DNA from: Microbacterium sp. T2.11-28
Lineage (GTDB): Bacteria > Actinomycetota > Actinomycetes > Actinomycetales > Microbacteriaceae
Length of the DNA: 64,000 nucleotides
Direction: 5' to 3'
NCBI RefSeq assembly: GCF_950097975.1
Contig: NZ_CATNHF010000012.1
Span: 1-64,000 of the forward strand
The position numbers and the translations under genes were made by a program. The notes below the pieces were generated by a model. The model did not search any database. It had not been told where the DNA came from and saw nothing but the letters and a program-made list of their open reading frames with translations. How positions within the stretch are numbered: position 1 is the stretch's first letter; each line of letters opens with the position of its first letter. Positions 38,661 to 48,741 of this stretch are shown here, in pieces.

Positions 38661-39647
38661 TCAGCCGGCCAGCACGCCCGCGAGCTCGTCGATGTTCTTC
38701 GCCATCCAGGTGAGGTAGCTCTCGCCCTCCGGCAGGATCTCGGAGAACTCGATCACCGGGATGCCGTCGGCCTCGGCCGTCTGGATCACCTGGGTCGTCT
38801 CGGCTCCGCCGGTCTGCGAGTTCGCGATCAGCACCCGCACATCGCCCGCGCCCAGCAGGGTGGTGGCTTCGAGCAGGGTCGCCGGCGGCACGTCCTGTCC
38901 CTCCTCGACGGCTTCGCTGAACGCCTCGGGGGTCACGTTCTCGAGCCCCGCGGCCGCCGTGAGGTACAGCGGCACGGGCTCGGTGACGAAGATCTTCTCG
39001 CCCTGGTGGGCCGCCGCGATGTCCGAGAGCGAGGTCTCGAGGCCCGCGACGCCGTCGACGAAGGCGGCCAGGCCGCTCTCGAAGGTCGCGGCCTCGTCCG
39101 GGACCAGCTCGGTCAGCTCCTCGGCGATCGCCTCGGCGACGTGCTCGATGGTGTGCGGGTCGTACCAGACGTGCTCGTTGAAGCCCTCGACGTGGTCGTG
39201 CCCGGCGTGATCGTGGTCGTGGTCCGCCTCTTCGGTGGCCTCGGCATCCCCGTCCGCGTGATCGTGGCCCTCGTTCTCGGGCCAGTCGTGCGAGTACTCG
39301 GCGGCGGTGATGACGTGCGCCTCCGAGCCGGAAGCCTCGATCAGCGAGTCGATGAAGGAGTCGTAGCCGCCGCCGTTCTCGACGATGAGGTCGGCGCGCG
39401 AGATCGTCAGCTGGTCGCTCGCCGACGCCTCGTAGGAGTGGGGGTCCTGGCTGGACGAGGTGACGATCGAGGTGACCTCGACGGCGTCGCCCGCGATCGC
39501 CGACACGATGTCGCCGTAGACGCTGGTCGAGGCGACCACCTGCACGGCGTCGCCGTCCGCGGCGTCCGTCGGCGTCGACGCGCAGCCGGCGAGGACGAGA
39601 GCGGTCGCGCCGAGCAGCGCGCTGATCGTGAGGGTCTTCCGTGCCAT
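38661..39647 (-). CDS. znuA: Zinc ABC transporter substrate-binding lipoprotein ZnuA
   Basis: A 328-residue cluster A-I (TroA-like) binding protein. Signal peptide with lipobox LVLAGC (Cys21), metal-coordinating His residues in DPHSYEASASD and WYDPHTIEHVAEAIAEEL, and a His/Asp-rich loop (about residues 125-150; HDHADGDAEATEEADHDHD part) typical of zinc-specific members. The start at 39647 is chosen for the signal peptide; an upstream frame exists but would pass through the Zur box. Its ABC partners znuC and znuB lie 28 kb away on the other side of the flagellar cluster in the same orientation. Confidence 0.93.
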   Translation of the reverse strand: MARKTLTISALLGATALVLAGCASTPTDAADGDAVQVVASTSVYGDIVSAIAGDAVEVTSIVTSSSQDPHSYEASASDQLTISRADLIVENGGGYDSFIDSLIEASGSEAHVITAAEYSHDWPENEGHDHADGDAEATEEADHDHDHAGHDHVEGFNEHVWYDPHTIEHVAEAIAEELTELVPDEAATFESGLAAFVDGVAGLETSLSDIAAAHQGEKIFVTEPVPLYLTAAAGLENVTPEAFSEAVEEGQDVPPATLLEATTLLGAGDVRVLIANSQTGGAETTQVIQTAEADGIPVIEFSEILPEGESYLTWMAKNIDELAGVLAG

Positions 39648-39667
39648 GCTCCGAGTGTAGGGGCTAG

Positions 39668-39682
39668 TGATAATCATTCTCA
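39668..39682. promoter_or_regulatory. Zur box upstream of znuA
   Basis: TGATAATCATTCTCA is a 7-1-7 imperfect palindrome of the Fur/Zur type (TGAnAATnATTnTCA), 20 bases before the znuA start codon. The only such site found in the window. Zur is encoded at 7756-8160. Confidence 0.82.
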
Positions 39683-39705
39683 AATCCGCCGCGCGTGCCT
39701 CACCC

Positions 39706-39787
39706 CGCGAGCCGACATGCTGCCGCCGAGCCGACACGCTGCGGACGCGCATAACGTGTCGGCTCGCGCATAGCGTGTCGGCTCGGC
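39706..39787. repeat. Dispersed GAGCCGACACG palindromic repeat, copy 2
   Basis: CGCGAGCCGACATGC and GAGCCGACACGCTGCG are followed by two inverted copies of GTGTCGGCTCG ending at 39787. Related to copies at 28634 and 55431. Confidence 0.8.
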
Positions 39788-39861
39788 GAAAAGGGGCTCG
39801 CGCCGCAGCGCAGCGGGGGTGGGAACTGCCGCGCGCGGCATCCGGCTTGTCGCGCGGTCGG

Positions 39862-40896
39862 TTACTCGCCCGTGTCCAAGAAGTGGACGACGGTGTTCTC
39901 GACGTCCATCACGGACAGGGTGCTGCGGTCGGCCGACACGCGGAGGTGACGCGGGTACCCCGGCAGCACGTGCTCGTCGGTGATCGCGCCGCTGGAGGCG
40001 ACCATCTTGGCGACGCCGTCGTTCGGCACTCCGGCGACGTAGAGGCTGCGACCGTCGCCGGCGGCCACGACTCCCCGCGGCTGCCCGACGCCGCGGACGT
40101 CGATCGTGCGGGCGAGGGTCGCCTCGGGGATGCGGTAGACGAGGATCCGGTCGTTCGTGACGGCGTCGCCCGCCGGGATGTACAGCGCTTTTCCGTTGCG
40201 CGAGAAGGTCGCGCCCGCGTCGATGTTGCCCGTGTCACCCTGGGTGAGGTCGATGCGCTTGCCGATCGCACCGGTCTTCGCGTTGATGGCCCACAACCGC
40301 GGCTTGCCGTCCATCCAGCTGCAGTCCGTGACGTAGAGACGGCGTCCGTCGCTCGTCGGCAGGACATCGCAGGGGCTGTCCACGGCGAACTTCGGGAAGC
40401 TCGTCAGATCGCGGACCGTGCCCGTGCGCGTGTTGAGCAGGCGGACCTTGTCGGTGGCGGCCACGTAGACGCCGACTCCTCCCGGTCCGAAAGCGAGCAC
40501 CCCGGACTTGGCGACGGAGGCCGTCCGCACGATCTTGTTGGTCGCGGTCGAGATGATGTGCACCCGCGCCTTGCCGGCGGAAGAGAAGCTGGCCACGAGC
40601 ACACGACCGTCCGGAGACAGCGCGGTGCTGCCGACCTTCGGCATCGCGATGCGTCCCGACATCTCGCCCGTCGTCGTGTCGACGATGTCGATGCCGCCGC
40701 GCGAGGTCGCGAGGTAGGCCGTCGTGCCGTCGTTGCTCAGCTCGGCGTCGATCAGGTCGGTCGGCTGAGGCAGCGCGTACGAGGCGCGAGGCTGGATGCC
40801 GCCAGCCGCAGGAGCCGCGGCCTGCGCCGGGATCACGCCCGCGCACAGCAGCACCGCGGCGGTCGTGGCGATGATCGATCGGGGGCGGACGTGCAT
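39862..40896 (-). CDS. Secreted YncE-like beta-propeller protein
   Basis: A 344-residue exported protein. A Sec signal peptide ends at AQA (residues 1-26), followed by repeated beta-propeller blades: TAYLATSRGGIDIVDTTTGE, RVHIISTATNKIVRTASV, RLWAINAKTGAIGKRID, and VYRIPEATLARTIDVRGV. The D/G-rich blade turns and spacing of about 45 residues fit the YVTN/YncE seven-bladed form. No lipobox and no recognised partner; extracellular binding role unknown. Confidence 0.8.
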   Translation of the reverse strand: MHVRPRSIIATTAAVLLCAGVIPAQAAAPAAGGIQPRASYALPQPTDLIDAELSNDGTTAYLATSRGGIDIVDTTTGEMSGRIAMPKVGSTALSPDGRVLVASFSSAGKARVHIISTATNKIVRTASVAKSGVLAFGPGGVGVYVAATDKVRLLNTRTGTVRDLTSFPKFAVDSPCDVLPTSDGRRLYVTDCSWMDGKPRLWAINAKTGAIGKRIDLTQGDTGNIDAGATFSRNGKALYIPAGDAVTNDRILVYRIPEATLARTIDVRGVGQPRGVVAAGDGRSLYVAGVPNDGVAKMVASSGAITDEHVLPGYPRHLRVSADRSTLSVMDVENTVVHFLDTGE

Positions 40897-41008
40897 CGGT
40901 GAACTCCTTCGTCGGGGGGTTCCCTGCAGGGTAGCCGACAGCCCTGCGCATCCGAGACACCCCGGAGGCCACGCACGGCAGTTCCCCTTCCCCCTGCCTG
41001 CTGTCTTC

Positions 41009-42346
41009 TCAGTCGAGGAGCAGTGCGGGCTCTTCCAGGATCGAGGCGATGTCGGCGATGAAGCGGCTCATGCCGTCGCCGTCGATGACGCGGTGGTCGA
41101 ACGAGCCCGAGACGGTCGTGACGAAGCGCGGGCGCACCTCGCCGTCGACGACCCACGGCTTCTGCCGGATCGTGCCCATCGCGACGATCCCCGACTCCCC
41201 CGGGTTGATGATGGGCGTCCCGGCATCCATCCCGAACACGCCGATGTTCGTGATGGTGATCGTGCCGCCCTGCTGGTCGGCGGGGCTCGTCTTCCCCTCG
41301 CGGGCGGTGAGCGTCAGCTTCTCGAGCGCCTTGGCGAGCTCGCGCATGTTCATGTCCTGCGCGTCCTTGATGTTCGGCACGAGGAGCCCGCGCGGCGTCG
41401 CGGCGGCGATGCCGAGGTTGACGTAGTTGCGCACGCGGATCTCGGCGGTGCCGTCCTCGCGGTCGATCCACGCGGCGCCGACCAGCGGCGTGCGGCGGAC
41501 GGCCCAGATGACGGCGCGCGCCATGATCAGCAGCGGCGACACCTTGATGTCGGCGAAGTCGGGCGACGCCTTGAGCCGCTTGACGAGCTCCATGGTGCGC
41601 GTGGCGTCCACGTCGGTCCAGACCGACACGTGCGGTGCGGTGTAGGCGGAGCGCACCATCGCCGACGACGTCGCCTTGCGGACGCCCTTGACGGGGATGG
41701 CCTCCTCGCGGCCCTCGACGAGCGCCGGGGCGGGAGCGGATGCCGCGGGCACCGGCGGCACGGGGATCGTCTGCTCCCGCTCGACCGGCCGGTCCGGGGT
41801 CGCGATGTTGCGGAAGACGGAGGCCTGGTCGGCGTGGCGCACGACGTCGTCTCGCGTCACCTCGCCGGCGGGTCCGGAGGGCACCACCTGGGCGAGCTCG
41901 ACACCGAGATCGCGCGCGAGCTTGCGCACCGGCGGCTTCGCCACCACTCCGGCCGAGGCGCGGACGGCCTCTTCGCGCGGAGCGGGCTTGCTGCGACGGG
42001 ACTTCACCGCGCCGCCGGTGCCGTAGCCGACGAGCACCGCGCCCCCGGCGTCCGCCTCGGCGGGCTTCTCGCCGTGCTCGCTCTGCCCGGCCGACACGTC
42101 GGCGGCGCCGCCGCTGATCGTGATGATCGGCGCGCCGACGGTCACGGTGTCGCCCTCGGCGACCAGCAGCTCGCCGATCGTCCCCTCGAACGGCGACGGC
42201 AGCTCGACGAGGGACTTCGCGGTCTCGATCTCGACGATCACGTCGTTGACGGCGATGGTGTCACCGGGGCCGACGCGCCACTGCACGATCTCGGCCTCGG
42301 TGAGGCCTTCGCCGACGTCCGGCAGGTGGAAGGTCTGAGTGCTCAT
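41009..42346 (-). CDS. Branched-chain 2-oxoacid dehydrogenase E2 (lipoamide acyltransferase)
   Basis: A 445-residue E2. N-terminal lipoyl domain with the lipoylated Lys in [15 protein letters not shown] (about Lys44), a peripheral-subunit-binding domain [20 protein letters not shown] around residue 160, and a C-terminal catalytic domain with the active-site [15 protein letters not shown] (His-x-x-x-Asp). Transfers acyl groups from lipoamide to CoA. Last gene of the E1alpha-E1beta-E2 operon. No E3 gene is in the window. Branched-chain rather than pyruvate specificity is the usual reading for this gene order. Confidence 0.92.
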   Translation of the reverse strand: MSTQTFHLPDVGEGLTEAEIVQWRVGPGDTIAVNDVIVEIETAKSLVELPSPFEGTIGELLVAEGDTVTVGAPIITISGGAADVSAGQSEHGEKPAEADAGGAVLVGYGTGGAVKSRRSKPAPREEAVRASAGVVAKPPVRKLARDLGVELAQVVPSGPAGEVTRDDVVRHADQASVFRNIATPDRPVEREQTIPVPPVPAASAPAPALVEGREEAIPVKGVRKATSSAMVRSAYTAPHVSVWTDVDATRTMELVKRLKASPDFADIKVSPLLIMARAVIWAVRRTPLVGAAWIDREDGTAEIRVRNYVNLGIAAATPRGLLVPNIKDAQDMNMRELAKALEKLTLTAREGKTSPADQQGGTITITNIGVFGMDAGTPIINPGESGIVAMGTIRQKPWVVDGEVRPRFVTTVSGSFDHRVIDGDGMSRFIADIASILEEPALLLD

Positions 42347-42393
42347 GGCAGCTCCTTCGTCAGGCCTCGGTGGTGGACCGAGAGTACGACATG

Positions 42394-43410
42394 TCAGTAG
42401 GCGAGGGCGCGATCGACGGCCTCGAGGATGCGGTCGGCGTCAGGGAGGAAGAGCCCCTCGAGCTTGGCCGGCGGGAACGGGGTGTCGAAGCCCGAGACGC
42501 GCAGCACGGGCGCCTCCAGTGCGAAGAACGCCTTCTCCATGACGGTGGCGGCGACCTCCGAGCCGACCGACGTGAAGCCCGACGCCTCCTGCGCGTAGAC
42601 CATGCGGCCGGTGCGGCGCACGGAGTCGAGGATCGGGCCGTAGTCGATCGGCGAGATCGAGCGCAGGTCGATCACCTCGCACGAGGTGCCCTCGCCCTCG
42701 GCGAGCGCGGCGGCCTGCAGCAGGGTCGTGACCATCGCGCCGTGGCCGACGAGGGTGACGTCGGTGCCGCGGCGGACGACGCGCGAGGCGTGCAGCGGCA
42801 GCGCGCGGGCGGAGGTGTCGACCTCGCCCTTCATCCAGTACTTGGCCTTGGGCTCGAGGAAGATGATCGGGTCGTTCGAGGTGATCGCGTCCTGGATCAT
42901 CCAGTACGCGTCGTTGGGCGTCGACGGCGACACCACCCGCAGACCCGGGGTGTGCGCGAAGTACGCCTCGGGGCTCTCCTGGTGGTGCTCGACGGCGCCG
43001 ATGTGCCCGCCGTACGGGATGCGGATGACCACCGGGAAGGGCAGGGCGCCTTCGTGCCGGTTGGTCAGCTTCGCCAGCTGCGAGGTGATCTGGTCGAAGG
43101 CCGGGAAGACGAAGCCGTCGAACTGGATCTCGCACACCGGGCGGAATCCCGCCATCGCGAGGCCGATCGCGGTGCCGACGATGCCCGACTCGGCCAGCGG
43201 GGTGTCGAGCACCCGCTCGGCGCCGAACTCGGCCTGAAGCCCCTCCGTCACCCGGAACACGCCGCCGAGCGGGCCGATGTCCTCGCCCATGAGCAGGACG
43301 TGGTCGTCGGCGGCGAGCGCGGCGCGCAGCCCCGCGTTGATCGCCTTGGCGAACGGCATGGTGACGACGGATGCCGGGGCGGCGCTGGTCTCCTGGTCCA
43401 CGACGCTCAT
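42394..43410 (-). CDS. 2-oxoacid dehydrogenase E1 beta subunit
   Basis: A 338-residue transketolase-like beta subunit: [20 protein letters not shown] (thiamine-diphosphate contact GEDI), [38 protein letters not shown] middle and [21 protein letters not shown]-terminal transketolase_C domain. Start 43410 overlaps the E1 alpha stop (ATGA); an earlier in-frame start to 43662 is a shadow of the alpha gene. Confidence 0.93.
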   Translation of the reverse strand: MSVVDQETSAAPASVVTMPFAKAINAGLRAALAADDHVLLMGEDIGPLGGVFRVTEGLQAEFGAERVLDTPLAESGIVGTAIGLAMAGFRPVCEIQFDGFVFPAFDQITSQLAKLTNRHEGALPFPVVIRIPYGGHIGAVEHHQESPEAYFAHTPGLRVVSPSTPNDAYWMIQDAITSNDPIIFLEPKAKYWMKGEVDTSARALPLHASRVVRRGTDVTLVGHGAMVTTLLQAAALAEGEGTSCEVIDLRSISPIDYGPILDSVRRTGRMVYAQEASGFTSVGSEVAATVMEKAFFALEAPVLRVSGFDTPFPPAKLEGLFLPDADRILEAVDRALAY

Positions 43411-44537
43411 GCCTTGCCTCCCTCGAAGGACGCCTCGTAGTCGGCGAGCCAGCGGCGCTGCTCGTCGATCAGCGGGTGCGGCTCGCTGTAGACGTGCCCG
43501 AACATCACCTCGCGGTCGAGGTCGCCGAGCGCGTTGGTGCGGATGCGGACGTCGTCGGCGTACGCCGCGGCGTCCTCCTCGACTCCCGCGAAGAACTCGT
43601 CCGAGGCGCCGCGTGCGCGAAGGTACGCGTGCATGCGGGCGATCGGGTCGCGCCGCGCCCACGACTCCTCCTCGTCGGAGGTGCGGTACTTCGTCGGATC
43701 GTCGCTCGTGGTGTGGGCGCCCATCCGGTAGGTCAGGGCCTCGATCGCGCGGGGGCCGCCGCCGGCGCGCGCCTCGTCGAGCGCGGTCTTGGTGACGGCG
43801 TAGCTCGCCAGGACGTCGTTGCCGTCGACCTGGATGGAGGGCATGCCGTAGCCGGCGGCGCGCTGGAAGAGCGGCGTCCGCGACTGGGTGCTGACCGGCA
43901 CCGAGATCGCCCAGTGGTTGTTCTGCAGGAAGAAGACCTGCGGCGCACGGTAGCTGGCGGCGAAGACCATCGCCTCGTGCACGTCGCCCTGGCTCGACGA
44001 CCCGTCGCCGTAGTAGACGATGAGCGCCTCGTCCTTCTCGGGGTCACCCGTGGCGGTGCGCTTGTCGAAGACGAGGCCCATGCCGAAGCCCGCCGCGTGC
44101 AGCGTCTGGGAGCCGAGCACGAGCGTGTAGATGCGGGTGTTGCCGTTCTTCGGGTCGGTCGGGTCCCAGCCGCCGTGAGTCAGGCCGCGCATCAGCCGGA
44201 TGATGTCGATCGGGTCGACGCCGCGGATCGTGCACACGACGTGCTCGCGGTACGACGGGAAGAGGTGGTCCTGGGGGCGAGCCGCTCGGGCGGAGCCGAC
44301 CTGCGCCGCCTCCTGCCCGAAGGACGGCGGCCACAGGGCCAGCTGCCCCTGGCGCTGCAGGTTCGTGGCCTGCCGGTCGAAGGCGCGCACCACGACCATG
44401 TCGCGGTAGAAGGTCTCGAGCTCGCTGTCGGCGAGCGCGTCGATGAGCGGCAGGTAGCGCTCTGCTCCGGGCGTGGGGGCGAACGTCCCGTCCGCCGCCA
44501 GGACGCGCACGAGGGCCGGATCGTCAGGCGGGGTCAT
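43407..44537 (-). CDS. 2-oxoacid dehydrogenase E1 alpha subunit
   Basis: A 376-residue alpha subunit. The thiamine-diphosphate motif is GDGSSSQGDVHEAMVFAASY followed by FFLQNNHWAIS; ALTYRMGAHTTSDDPTKYRT includes the phosphorylation-loop-like region. Uses ThDP to decarboxylate the 2-oxoacid. First gene of a three-gene operon on the minus strand. Confidence 0.94.
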   Translation of the reverse strand: MTPPDDPALVRVLAADGTFAPTPGAERYLPLIDALADSELETFYRDMVVVRAFDRQATNLQRQGQLALWPPSFGQEAAQVGSARAARPQDHLFPSYREHVVCTIRGVDPIDIIRLMRGLTHGGWDPTDPKNGNTRIYTLVLGSQTLHAAGFGMGLVFDKRTATGDPEKDEALIVYYGDGSSSQGDVHEAMVFAASYRAPQVFFLQNNHWAISVPVSTQSRTPLFQRAAGYGMPSIQVDGNDVLASYAVTKTALDEARAGGGPRAIEALTYRMGAHTTSDDPTKYRTSDEEESWARRDPIARMHAYLRARGASDEFFAGVEEDAAAYADDVRIRTNALGDLDREVMFGHVYSEPHPLIDEQRRWLADYEASFEGGKA

Positions 44538-44652
44538 GTACCCACGCTAACGCTCCCCGCATGCGTGCCACTGCATGAGTTCGACAACGGATGCCGCGAT
44601 TCGCGGTGCCGCCGAGACAATCGGGCCGGGAGAAATCCGCCTCGGCGATGGC

Positions 44653-45846
44653 TCACGGCGCGGGGAGGACGTTCTCCTGCGCCAGCGCGCCCAGCCAGGC
44701 GAGGCTCGGCTTCGGGGTGCGGACGAACGTGTCGCGGTCGACGCCGATGAGCCCGAAGGTCGGGCGGAACGAGCCCCACTCGTAGTTGTCGAGCAGCGAC
44801 CAGTGCAGGTACCCGCGCACGTCGCAGCCGTCGGCGCCGGCCGCCGCCAGCCCCTGCAGGGCACCGGTCGTGTAGTCGATCCGCCGGTTGTCGTCGGCGG
44901 TCGCGATGCCGTTCTCGGTGACGAGCATCGGGATGCCGCCGGTCACCTCGTGCGTGTGGCGGAGCGCGTGGCCGAGGGCCTCGGGGTAGTACTCCCACCC
45001 GGTGAGGGTCCGCTCGACGTCATCGGGGAACGGCACAGGGCCGTCCGGGCCGATGATCGTCCGGAGGTAGGACTGCACGCCGATGAAGTCGTCGCCGCGG
45101 GACTGCTCGAGGTAGAAGTCCTCGCGCCAGTAGCCCCACTCGTCGCGCTCCTTCTCGTACCCCGGCACCGCCTGGTACACCTGGTTCGCGACCGTCCAGC
45201 CGGACTTCACGTGGCCGAGACCACGCAGCACGTCGACCGAGGCGTGGTGGGCGTCGGCGATGACCCGGGCCACGTGCGGCGAGGGCCCCGGGAAGTTGAC
45301 GCCGTTCTCGGTGTCGATCTTCGCCTCGTCCTGGTTGACCATCATGTTGGGCTCGTTGATGGTGACGACCCAGTCGACGTCGTCGAGGATGCCGGTGGCG
45401 ACCTCGGTGTAGCGGCGGAAGCGGTCCACGACGTCGGCCGCGTACCAGCCGCCGTCGCGGAACTGCCAGCGCGGCACCGTGAAGTGGTGGAGCGTCACGA
45501 TCGGCTGCACCCCGGCATCCCGGCAGGTGTCGATCATGCGGCGGTAGTGGTCGAGCTGCGCGCGCGAGACGACGCCCTTCTCGGGCTCGATCCGGGCCCA
45601 CTCGATCGAGAAGCGGTACGCCGTCAGGCCGCCCGCCGCGAGGAGGGCGATGTCCTCGGGGAAGCGGTGGTACGAATCGAGCGCGTCGCCGGAGGGCTCC
45701 TCGACGGTGGTGCCCTCGGAGTGCTCGTACTCCCAGTGGCTGGTGTTCACGTTCCCGCCCTCGATCTGGTGGGCGGCCGTCGCGGCTCCCCAGATGAAGC
45801 CCTCCGGGGCGGGGATCGTCTCGAACGGTCGGTTCGTCGCGGTCAT
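44653..45846 (-). CDS. GH1 beta-glucosidase
   Basis: A 397-residue family 1 glycoside hydrolase. The N-terminal FIWGAATAAHQIEGGNVNTS, the acid/base Glu in WVVTINEPNMM and the nucleophile Glu in MLVTENGIATADD are all present; the C-terminal WSLLDNYEWGSFRPTFGLI is the GH1 signature end. No signal peptide, so it would act on imported beta-glucosides. Start 45846 has GAGGAG upstream; the 899-residue longer frame is a shadow of the GH13 gene. Read after the GH13 gene, likely in one LacI-controlled operon. Confidence 0.93.
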   Translation of the reverse strand: MTATNRPFETIPAPEGFIWGAATAAHQIEGGNVNTSHWEYEHSEGTTVEEPSGDALDSYHRFPEDIALLAAGGLTAYRFSIEWARIEPEKGVVSRAQLDHYRRMIDTCRDAGVQPIVTLHHFTVPRWQFRDGGWYAADVVDRFRRYTEVATGILDDVDWVVTINEPNMMVNQDEAKIDTENGVNFPGPSPHVARVIADAHHASVDVLRGLGHVKSGWTVANQVYQAVPGYEKERDEWGYWREDFYLEQSRGDDFIGVQSYLRTIIGPDGPVPFPDDVERTLTGWEYYPEALGHALRHTHEVTGGIPMLVTENGIATADDNRRIDYTTGALQGLAAAGADGCDVRGYLHWSLLDNYEWGSFRPTFGLIGVDRDTFVRTPKPSLAWLGALAQENVLPAP

Positions 45847-45884
45847 GCGCGGCTCCTCTCGGGAGTGGTCGGTGACGGGGGTGG

Positions 45885-47519
45885 TCAGCGTTCGGAGGGG
45901 GTCCGCACGGGCGCGAGGTCGACGACGGCGCAGCCGAAGGCGTCCAGGCGCAGGATGCCGTCGGCGATCTCGGCGCGGAAGGCGAGGGGGAGGGTCGCAT
46001 CGGTGTCGCCGATGTCGCCGATGTCGCCGGAGAGGTCGACCTCGCGCGGGGTGTCCGACGGATTCAGTGCGACCAGCAGCGAGCCGCGCGTGAAGACGAA
46101 CGGGTATCCGGTCGTTCGCACCGCGACGGGAGCGCGCGCCGAGAGCCGCTCGTCGGCGCGGCGCACCGCGATCGCGGCACGCACGAACCGCAGGAGCGAC
46201 TCGGGGTCCTCGAGCTGGTCGGCGACCGTCGGCCGCAGCGGGTCGGGGTCCTGCGGCAGGTAGCGGGACTCGAAGGCGGGCGCAGCCGTGCCGGGAAGCG
46301 CGCCCCACTGCATCGGCGTCCGTGAGCCCGCGCGCTCGTAGGTCGGCCCGAGCGATGAGCCCTCGAGCGAGGCGAGGCCCGGCACGTAACGCATCCCGAT
46401 CTCGTCGCCGTAGTAGATCGACGGGAGCGCCGGCCACGTTAGCGCGAGCAGCAGCGCGCTCCGCGCCTGCTCCGCGTCCCTCCCGCCGGCGACCAGGCGC
46501 GTGAAGTCGTGGTTGGCCGTCGGCAGGCCCGGGATGCCGGTCGAGCCGGCCGCGGCGATGGCGGCGGCGGCACGCTCCCAGGCGGCGACGAAGACGGCGG
46601 CGTCGCCGGTGCCCGCGGCATCCGCCCACGCGGCGGGCTCGCCCCAGGCCTCGTGGACGGTCCCGGCGCCGTTGTTCCACAGCGACTTGAGGGGCGCTCC
46701 GTCGTCGTCCCCGCCGAACTGGAGGAAGAAGTCGACGTCGAAGCCGGCGGGCACCGCGCGGGCGGGGTCGCCCCACTCCGAGATGAGGATGTTGCCCGGA
46801 TGCCGGGCATCGAGCCGCGCGCGGACCTCGGCCCAGAGCCGGCCGGTCTCGACGTGGCCGGGGTCGTCCTTCACGAGCGAGGCGGCCATGTCGACGCGGA
46901 AGCCCTGCACGCCCCGGTCGTACCAGCGGGAGATGATCTCGACGAGGGCGTCGCGATTGCGGCGCGGACCGGCGGCGTCGACCGGCTGCCGCCAGGGCTC
47001 GGACGGGTCGGTGCGCGCGAATCCGAAGTTGAGCGCGGGCTGGAACTCGAAGAAGTTCGGCTTGTAGAACTGTCCCCGCGCGCCCGGACCCGCCACGAAG
47101 CCCGGCGCCGGCGTGGGGCTCCAGACGTAACGGTCGTCGGCGGGATCGTCGGCGGAGGCGAGGAACCACGGATGCCGGTCGGAGGTGTGCCCCGCGACGA
47201 GGTCGAGAACGATCGCGATCCCGCGCTCGTCGGCTGCCGCGATGAGGCGATCGAGGGCCGCGTCGCCGCCGTAGCGCGGGTCGACGTGATCGAAGTCGGC
47301 GACGTCGTAGCCGGCGTCGCGCATCGGGGACACGAAGCACGGGTTGAGCCACACGGCGTCCACCCCGAGCCAGGCCAGGTAGTCGAGCCGCGCGGCGACG
47401 CCGTCGAGGTCTCCCATGCCGTCGCCGTCGGCGTCGGCGAAGCTCTGCGGATAGGCCTGATAGAGCACGACGCGGTCGAGTCGATCCCGCAGCGTGAGCA
47501 TCGTCGGTGATGCGGTCAT
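45885..47519 (-). CDS. GH13 alpha-glucosidase
   Basis: A 544-residue alpha-amylase-superfamily enzyme. Conserved regions: IVLDLVAGHTSDRHPWF, nucleophile Asp in QGFRVDMAASLV, acid/base Glu in NILISEWGDPARA, and TANHDFTRLVAGG. Layout (YQAYPQSFADADGDGMGDLD at the start) matches oligo-1,6-glucosidase/alpha-glucosidase, with no signal peptide. Start 47519 follows AGGAG; two LacI-type operators lie 17 to 62 bases upstream. First gene before GH1. Confidence 0.9.
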   Translation of the reverse strand: MTASPTMLTLRDRLDRVVLYQAYPQSFADADGDGMGDLDGVAARLDYLAWLGVDAVWLNPCFVSPMRDAGYDVADFDHVDPRYGGDAALDRLIAAADERGIAIVLDLVAGHTSDRHPWFLASADDPADDRYVWSPTPAPGFVAGPGARGQFYKPNFFEFQPALNFGFARTDPSEPWRQPVDAAGPRRNRDALVEIISRWYDRGVQGFRVDMAASLVKDDPGHVETGRLWAEVRARLDARHPGNILISEWGDPARAVPAGFDVDFFLQFGGDDDGAPLKSLWNNGAGTVHEAWGEPAAWADAAGTGDAAVFVAAWERAAAAIAAAGSTGIPGLPTANHDFTRLVAGGRDAEQARSALLLALTWPALPSIYYGDEIGMRYVPGLASLEGSSLGPTYERAGSRTPMQWGALPGTAAPAFESRYLPQDPDPLRPTVADQLEDPESLLRFVRAAIAVRRADERLSARAPVAVRTTGYPFVFTRGSLLVALNPSDTPREVDLSGDIGDIGDTDATLPLAFRAEIADGILRLDAFGCAVVDLAPVRTPSER

Positions 47520-47535
47520 CGGAGACTCCTCTTGA

Positions 47536-47549
47536 TGTAACCGGTTACA
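47536..47549. promoter_or_regulatory. LacI-type operator 1
   Basis: TGTAACCGGTTACA is a perfect 14-base palindrome with the central CG typical of LacI/GalR operators. In the divergent region between the GH13 and lacI-type genes. Confidence 0.85.
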
Positions 47550-47567
47550 CTGCGTTACAGTACCCGA

Positions 47568-47581
47568 TGTATCCGGTTACA
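47568..47581. promoter_or_regulatory. LacI-type operator 2
   Basis: TGTATCCGGTTACA differs by one base from a perfect palindrome. Its centre lies 32 bases (three helical turns) from operator 1, allowing co-operative binding. Confidence 0.82.
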
Positions 47582-47653
47582 TCCACCAGGATCACCGCGA
47601 TTCACCGACACCGACCCGCCGCAGACGACGGGCGACGAGGAAGGGAGGGCGAC

Positions 47654-48694
47654 ATGGCGAAGCGGCCGACGAACCCCGGCAAGCCGACCATCCGCGACAT
47701 CGCGCGCGAGGCCGGCGTGTCCGTGGCGACGGTCTCGCGCGTGACCCACGACGACCCCCGCGTCACCGTCGACACCAAGCTCCGCGTGCAGGAGGCGATC
47801 GACCGCCTCGACTACCGTCCCTCCGCGCTCGGCCGCGCGCTGTCGTACCAGCGCACCAACACGCTCGGCATCGTCCTCCCCGGCCTCGGCGGCCCCTACT
47901 TCGCGCAGCTCATCGAGGGCGCCGAGTCGGTCGCCGTCGCCCGTGGCGTCGTCATCAACGTGCTCGGCACGCACCTGCGCCCCGATGCCGTCGCCGCCGT
48001 CCGCCAGCTCGCCGAGCGCACCGACGGCCTGATCATCGCCGGCGGGACGATCCCGGACGACGAGCTCGCCCGCCTCGCCCGGACCGTGCGCGTCGTCCTC
48101 GTCGCCGGCGAGGCGCCCGGCGTGCCGTGGGTCCGCACCGACGGCCGCACCGCCGCCGCAGAGATCACCGCGCACCTGATCGAGACCCACGGCCACCGCC
48201 GCCTGCGCTTCGTCGGCGAGCCGACCGGCTCCCCCGACACCACCGAGCGCTACGCCGGCTTCCGCGCCGCGCTCGCCGCGCACGGCCTCGAGGAGGCGGG
48301 CGAGCCCCTCCGCTACGGGCTCGACGTGCCGAGCGGTGCGGTCGCCGCCCGCGATCTCGACCGCTCCGGCGCCCTGCCCGACGCCCTCGTGTGCGCCAAC
48401 GACGAGCTCGCGATCGGCCTGCTGGCCACCCTTCCCGGGCTCGGGCACCGCATCCCCGCCGACGTCGCCATCACCGGCTTCGACGACACGGCGCTGGCCG
48501 AGCTGGCCTCCCCGCGTCTCACGACGGTCCACCAGCCCATCGTCGAGCTCGGCGCCCGCGCCGCCGCCGGCGCGCTCGACGACGCCGCATGGGGAGAGCC
48601 CCTGGCCGATGGCGCCGCCCCTGTCAACCTTCTGGCCACGACCCTGGTGATCCGCGAATCTTGCGGATGCGCCGCTGAGGGAGTGGCCGGCTGA
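47654..48694 (+). CDS. LacI family transcriptional regulator
   Basis: A 346-residue repressor. The N-terminal helix-turn-helix and hinge are TIRDIAREAGVSVATVSRVT and LRVQEAIDRLDYRPSALGRA; the rest is a periplasmic-binding-protein-like sugar domain (NTLGIVLPGLGGPYFAQLIE) with the C-terminal TTVHQPIVELGARAA. ATG 47654 follows GGAGGG. Likely binds the paired operators before the divergent GH13-GH1 operon and, through read-through or its own promoter, may also govern the co-directional transporter operon that starts 48 bases later. Inducer probably a glucose oligosaccharide, inferred from neighbours. Confidence 0.93.
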   Translation: MAKRPTNPGKPTIRDIAREAGVSVATVSRVTHDDPRVTVDTKLRVQEAIDRLDYRPSALGRALSYQRTNTLGIVLPGLGGPYFAQLIEGAESVAVARGVVINVLGTHLRPDAVAAVRQLAERTDGLIIAGGTIPDDELARLARTVRVVLVAGEAPGVPWVRTDGRTAAAEITAHLIETHGHRRLRFVGEPTGSPDTTERYAGFRAALAAHGLEEAGEPLRYGLDVPSGAVAARDLDRSGALPDALVCANDELAIGLLATLPGLGHRIPADVAITGFDDTALAELASPRLTTVHQPIVELGARAAAGALDDAAWGEPLADGAAPVNLLATTLVIRESCGCAAEGVAG

Positions 48695-48741
48695 AGCCCC
48701 CCGCCGGGTGCTTCCCGGCCCAACGGAACGAGGAGGTTCCG

